13,125 nucleotides of DNA from Physocladia obscura (lineage: Eukaryota; Chytridiomycota; Chytridiomycetes; Chytridiales; Chytriomycetaceae): contig JADGJH010000924.1 in NCBI GenBank assembly GCA_027596945.1, positions 1 to 13,125 on the forward strand, written 5' to 3'. Under the pieces are notes generated by a model. The model saw only the letters and a list, made by a program, of their open reading frames with translations. It made no database searches and had not been told where the DNA came from. Shown here piece after piece: positions 8,701 to 13,125 of this stretch (within the stretch, counting starts at the first letter, position 1; every line of letters starts with the position of its first letter). The position numbers and the translations under genes are program-made.

Positions 8701-11700
8701 GTTTGACTGTTGCAAAGCTGCGGCTTACTTTTTGGTGGATACTTTTGACAAATAAATGCAAAAGATCTTGTGATGCCATTTTCATGTTGTACTCATAAAG
8801 AGAAAAAACTGGTGGAAATGCCACACCCGTAAATTCTTCCGATGCAAGAGCAGTCAGTGCTTCATCGCAGCATACCTGCTTTACAAAATGATTCCACAAA
8901 AAATCAAATGCGTGGTCAGCAACATCGTCACAAAATAGCTCGTGAGCAAAAACAGAGAGTTTTGCCCAGCAAACTGCCAAAGGCAGTGGATAAGCCGTCG
9001 TAATTCCTTTTGAACAGTCTCCAATTCCACGTCCCATCAATTGTCCTGATTCATCATAAGCGGCTACAGCAAATAAATACTTTTTATTTGAATCAAGGCC
9101 AGAGATTGTAATTTCCGTATTTTCACTATATTTTATGGATTCTCCTGTTCCAAGGTAGTCGGCATCATTCAAAGCAACCATTCCCGAACCATACTCTTTG
9201 CAGAAAGCCTGATATGATGTTGGCACGAGCAAATGTCCAGTGTCAGAAACCATGTGGTTAGGTCTTAATGTGACTGAATTGGGCGATCGACGCAATATTG
9301 TTGGTGGTGGACATTTCATGGCTGAATTTTTGGAATTTGAAGAATGCAATTTTTCATTTAGATGTAATTTTTCGATTTTATGCTGCTTTTCAAGGCTGCT
9401 TGCAGCTTCAACAAACAACTTGTGCTTTTCAATTAATGATAGATTATTGTCAAAAAATGCGTTTACAAAAAGAAATATTGCTGTCAAGACCAAATTATCT
9501 AAAATTAAATATCCGTTAGCTAGTATAAAATATACACAAATATAGAAAATAGAAAAAAGAGATCTTGCCTCCGCACAAACTCCGAATTCGATGATCATTA
9601 AGTACGTCATTCAATTTGAACTTGAGTTTTTTCATCTTTTCAAACTTTTCTTTAGTTTTCAAAGTGAGAAACTCTTTTTGACTGTTTTTCATCTCGCATC
9701 TGAACAACTCTTGATAGATTTCAATTTCAAGACAAGCAAGTTTCAACCGAGATTTGTCCTGTTCTCCGATATTATCAGAAAACTTTCCGAATTTCACAAA
9801 TCGGCCGTCATGGATTCCACCGAAATTAGCAATGATTTCAGAGTTAATAATCCCGTCACCATTTTTTCTGCGGCATTCTGTTATCTTCGAAGCAATTTGC
9901 TGCAAGATTGTTATTGCTTCACCAAGACGATCACTTCGCTCCAAGATATTAGCTAGCTGCATGCTTGATTCAATTCCCAACTCTACATTCTTGCCTGGAA
10001 ACTCCGACAAGATAAGATGAACGCATTTTAATATAATAATTATTGCGTCATCTTTGGAAATTTCGTGTTTTAGCTCATCGTCACTCATTGCCATATATTC
10101 CTTGACAAAAGGTTCAATGAATAGTGAAAGTTGCTTTATGCAGTCCAAGAAAAACCTGGGCAGCTCTTCGATGAAAAATTCCAAACCGTTGGACATGGAA
10201 TGAAGAAGTGTTATAGCAGCTTCATGAACAGCAGTAGGAATATTAAGCTGTCTCAATCTCAAATCTTTTGCTGAGCCAGAGAATTCAACAGACTCATCAA
10301 ATAAAACTTTTCTTGCTGAATACCACAGCTTTTGAAAGTTGATAAGTGAGGCTCGTAAAGTCAGTTCTGCTGATGTTTTCGCTTGCTGCTCTGTTTGTAA
10401 GTGCACTCCGTTTTCAGCCATTTGATGCTCCAATATTTGACCTATTACTGCGAATCGTTCCCATTGCGCTGCATTGAACAACTGTCTGCATATCTTTAGC
10501 ATGTCAATCTGATGGAACCGTTTAAGCGCTCGAGTTTGAATAATACCAGAAATTTCACGTAGAGTAGGCATCCTTCCGACTTTTAGCATCAAGGTTGACT
10601 CAAGCATTTCCACCTCTCCTGCTAAACTAGAAACCAATCCCCCTTTCACAGTAAGTGTCTCCTCCTGTGACATTAAAAGTTCGAATCCAATGTCAAGAAG
10701 TATTTCATATGCGCGATTTTTCTCGCTGCGCGAAGGAGTACGATGTAATTTATCGTCGGAAGTCGTCGAGTTATTCGAATCGTACGAAAAGGTTGACAGG
10801 GCTTCAGAAACAATCCGCAATTTTTCCTGGTCTCCGTCAAAATGCCGCAAAAGATGCAATAAATCAGTTAAAATCAGCCTTCCGGTTCTTTGAAACTCAG
10901 TTTCGACAATTGTTCCTGTCCCTTTCCCTTTTTTCCCCGGTTTTGTGATCGCCTTTTTAATTTTCACGCCGCCATCGACGACAGAAGCAAAGAAGCGGTT
11001 TTCAAAAAGCGTTTGGTTTTCTTGATTAATTGTTGTTTTATTTTCAACGGCGCTTTCTGAAATACTGTTTTCGTCCGCGAGAATCAAATCCTCTGGCGCT
11101 TGAATCTTGAATTTTGCGGTCGTGGAATGGTGTGAAAATACCAGCAACTTTTTCAACTCTGATGATAAAGGTTTTTGCTTGTACCCAACAGGCTTCACTT
11201 TTTTAATGTTGATTCCTTCGTAATGCAGGTTCTGTGCTATTGGCAGGAATGGCTTCTTCTGACTCGTTGAAAACGTTGCTATTGTATCCATTTCAAAAGG
11301 TTTCGAAAACCTGGCATGTTTGCCAGCAACAGACACTGGATCAAGAAATTGTTCGATTTCCCTAAATTTTAAAATATTTTCGTCTGGATTGCGTTTAGAG
11401 GTTCTCATCTCGCCGGCAGCGATTTCTCGGATTTCCAACAGAAACAGCATGTCGTTCAGAATCTTGTATGCTGAACGGGCTGCGATTTTTTCGTCGTTTG
11501 GTTGCGGTGCATTTGCGTCCGGCACTCGTAAAAATGTGGTAACGTTTTTCGTGCAACGGGTAAGTAAATCCCTCGCTTCATCCAAATTTCCAAAATTCAA
11601 GTATTTCGAGAAAATTTCAGAGTAGATTCGCATCAGCAGGTCGAGATTATCGAAATTCAAAACGCTTGAACATTTTTCAATGCAACTTAACGCGTCAACA

Positions 11701-12912
11701 TGGAAATTTAAAATCTAATAGCACAAGTAGAATTGCAGCGGAATTTTATTTCAGGTCCCATATAAATCATAACCAATAAATATTTTTAAAAAAACACATA
11801 CGTAGCTCTGTTCTAATTCCGTTTTCCAAAGATTATCAACAATCATGGAGATATATTTGAATCCTTCAAATGCAAGCCATTCCTGGCTGGCTTTTCTGGC
11901 AGTCTCTTTCACGATGCCCAAAATTTTTTCCAAAGTCGTTTCCACACGTTTTCGAATTTCGATTGATTGAAGAGTCAGGTCAATGACGAACAAACCAATC
12001 AGCTCTGATATTACTTGTCCATATTGGCATCTTCGAATCAACTCAATTTCTTTCGGCGACAGCTTTTTGTTGGATGCTAATAGTTTAGGCAAGAAATTAA
12101 AAAGAAAACATGAATAGTAAATAGAAAAAGGCGAGAGATATGTTTTTTTTGCACATTACATGATTCATCATCACCAGCCAACACAGATGAAATTTCCATC
12201 AACAAATTCTCCTCGCGCCGCCGTCCTTTTAAAACAGAAACCCGACCGACTTGATGGTCTTGCTCCAATTCAAGTTCCTCATGCGAAAGACGGATTTTCT
12301 CCTGCAGATACCGCCGGAAACAAAACGCATCAGCAACGTCGTGAAACCCTTCAATGTGCAGCAACAGAGTTTCACCAACTTGAACCAAACGCGTGTTCAT
12401 TATTTCTTTTGGGAGGTGCGACGTGTATTGATCCCAGCATTTCTGGAATTGACTGATTATGAGCCGTCTGCGCCGTGTTCTACTGCTGTTGTTGTTGCTG
12501 TTGTGAGACGCGTTTTCTGGATTTGAAAAGAGGTGCATTGCTTTAAGGCAGTGAGATATTTCGGTTTCGAATATGTCTGTGAGGGTTGAGACTGTCATTC
12601 GGCCTGTGAAAAAAAAAAATAATTAAAATGTAAGATGAAAAATAAATAAAAGAACATATAATTTTTTGCGCTGCAGTGTTTTGATTCAAATATTATGACT
12701 TGCTCTCGGTTTTTTTTTATTTAAATTTTTTAAATTTTTTTACCCAGCAATGGATCCAACAGTTCGAGTTTCGCTGACGGAAGATCAGCATGAGGAATAG
12801 CCGCGATTTCTCTAGTAACAAATTTTACTTTCGTCTTTTTTGCTTTGTTTACCGCCGCCGCAAAAGATTCAAAAGGCGGCACATGATTTCGATGATTTGC
12901 GATAAAGGACAT
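2723..12912 (-). CDS. CFAP54: Cilia- and flagella-associated protein 54 (central apparatus C1d), 9 exons
   Basis: Exons on the minus strand: 12912-12744, 12603-12160, 12076-11802, 11714-9569, 9519-7665, 7616-6138, 6080-4857, 4786-2941 and 2875-2723. Every junction keeps phase. The total is 9591 nt, or 3196 aa, close to the roughly 3100 aa of vertebrate CFAP54. Known role: a giant scaffold of the C1d projection of the ciliary central pair, together with CFAP46, CFAP74 and CFAP221, needed for normal ciliary beating. Family marks I recognise: the N-terminal helical domain (KCWDQYTSHLP, then VQVGETLLLHI, in exon 2; HVDALSCIEKC at the start of exon 4) and a fibronectin-III-like domain at residues about 1081-1188 (9313-8990) with KKYLFAVAAYDESGQLMGRG. 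The remainder is mainly alpha-helical repeats. Local features: a Ser/Arg-rich segment at residues 1672-1691 followed by KRKRKK, and a Lys/Gly patch in exon 4. The start is the first ATG of exon 1, 69 bp from a divergent gene. Exon 5 could instead start at 9498 (7 codons shorter). The exon 9 C-terminus is less certain than the rest. Confidence 0.92.
2876..2940 (-). other. Last intron of CFAP54 (65 bp)
   Basis: The donor GCT|GTAAGAG and the acceptor TTGTATAG|AAT are in phase 0. Without splicing, the frame would read a hydrophobic pseudo-tail (VRVIIITVIFVFTSF and on) and stop within the intron's downstream flank. With splicing, it gains a 50-residue charged and helical C-terminus (starting NFGKKPVLTQ, ending FVHQF) that looks soluble, like the rest of the protein. 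The intron has the same size and composition as the others. Confidence 0.75.
9520..9568 (-). other. GC-AG intron 4 of CFAP54 with two in-frame acceptors
   Basis: The donor reads GGAG|GCAAGATC, a GC-type donor with otherwise strong consensus, and no GT nearby gives a workable junction. Two acceptors, ACTAG (exon from 9519, intron 49 bp) and TTTTAG (exon from 9498, intron 70 bp), both restore the frame and differ by exactly 21 nt, or 7 residues. Both intron lengths fall within the range of this gene. Either could be used, or both as alternative splice forms. Confidence 0.7.
12604..12743 (-). other. First intron of CFAP54 (140 bp)
   Basis: This is the longest intron of the gene. The donor is CTGG|GTAAAA and the acceptor TTTTTCACAG|GCC, in phase 1, joining LLDPLLG to RMTVSTLTDIFE. 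It is made largely of A and T runs. Exon 1 is short (56 codons plus one base), so the join depends on this intron alone. Confidence 0.75.
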
Positions 12913-12981
12913 GATCTTTTTTATTTTTTGGACAATTTTTTTTCACATACAAAAAAAAAAAAAAAAAAAAAAAGAGCAATA
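12913..12981. promoter_or_regulatory. Compact bidirectional intergenic region with A23 tract
   Basis: Only 69 bp separate the CFAP54 start codon (minus strand) from the start codon of the divergent plus-strand gene. The space is almost pure A/T and includes a run of 23 A at 12951-12973. It must hold the 5' UTRs and core promoters of both genes, or these must extend into the coding parts. A/T tracts of this kind exclude nucleosomes, which would suit a shared promoter. No TATA box or other named element stands out. Confidence 0.55.
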
Positions 12982-13104
12982 ATGGACGAAGGCGTTCCCA
13001 AACCGATGCGCAGGGCAGTCAATGACGGCATCACACGCGCAGAACGGCGCGTTCTTGCTAGAGCTGGAATAGATGTTTTAATGACAAATTCGTCATTCAA
13101 ACAG
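12982..13104 (+). CDS. First exon of a divergent gene, 41 codons (partial)
   Basis: The frame starts with an ATG just after the A23 tract (context CAATAATGG). It encodes a basic, arginine-rich segment beginning MDEGVPKPMRRAVNDGITRA and ending TNSSFKQ. Codon use is GC-richer (CGC, GGC, GCG) than in the flanking DNA, supporting coding. It probably ends at CAG|GCAAGT, a GC-type donor with full consensus, in phase 0; the frame then runs into TATATATA repeats. The rest of the gene lies beyond the window. I do not recognise the protein. Head-to-head placement with CFAP54 hints at co-expression, which is inference only. An alternative donor is the GT 4 nt downstream. Confidence 0.6.
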
Positions 13105-13125
13105 GCAAGTGTATATATATAAATG

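Noticed and set aside
7661..9610. One open frame from 9610 as an independent gene of 649 codons
   Set aside because: Its first 30 or so codons lie in the intron and preceding exon of CFAP54. From 9519 onward the frame is CFAP54 exon 5, joined in phase to exon 4.
12951..12973. A23 run as the poly(A) tail of a retrocopy
   Set aside because: It lies between two start codons with no inserted coding sequence or target-site duplication, so a homopolymer tract in a promoter is simpler.

Overview
The window is nuclear DNA from a eukaryote with a compact, AT-rich genome. The evidence is protein-coding frames that join across very short GT-AG introns (about 48-140 bp), AATAAA signals, homopolymer runs, and a very large axonemal gene. 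The organism must build motile cilia or flagella. Tiny introns, GC-AG donors, almost no space between genes and a head-to-tail gene pair would fit a compact animal genome such as an appendicularian tunicate. Another compact ciliated holozoan or a flagellated fungus would also fit, and the sequence alone does not settle this.

About four fifths of the window (12912 down to 2723, minus strand) is one gene. I assembled it exon by exon: nine exons, eight introns, every junction phase-consistent, giving about 3196 codons. It is the orthologue of CFAP54 (FAP54 in Chlamydomonas), a giant scaffold of the C1d projection of the ciliary central apparatus. It has the N-terminal helical domain, an internal fibronectin-III-like domain and a long alpha-helical C-terminal part.

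A small conserved gene (about 104-112 aa, minus strand) starts 3 nt after the CFAP54 stop codon, with an AG directly before its ATG context. This looks like a polycistronic unit or tightly nested transcription. It carries the motif PIVVNADGTMSRIANW and has tandem AATAAA signals just after its stop. At the other end, a divergent plus-strand gene begins 69 bp from the CFAP54 start. The two share a minimal intergenic region with a 23-nt A run, and only the first exon of the plus gene (41 codons, with a GC-type donor) is in view.

Positions 1 to about 2300 are different. They hold broken coding fragments on the minus strand (1-1026), a 54-bp inverted repeat (53/54 identical), an AT-rich stretch with palindromic TTAGAATC-type repeats, and an orphan GC-richer coding tail on the plus strand (ending at 2274) with no visible upstream exons. 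This part looks like relic or mobile-element-derived DNA beside the functional genes. I see no RNA genes, CRISPR arrays or bacterial features.
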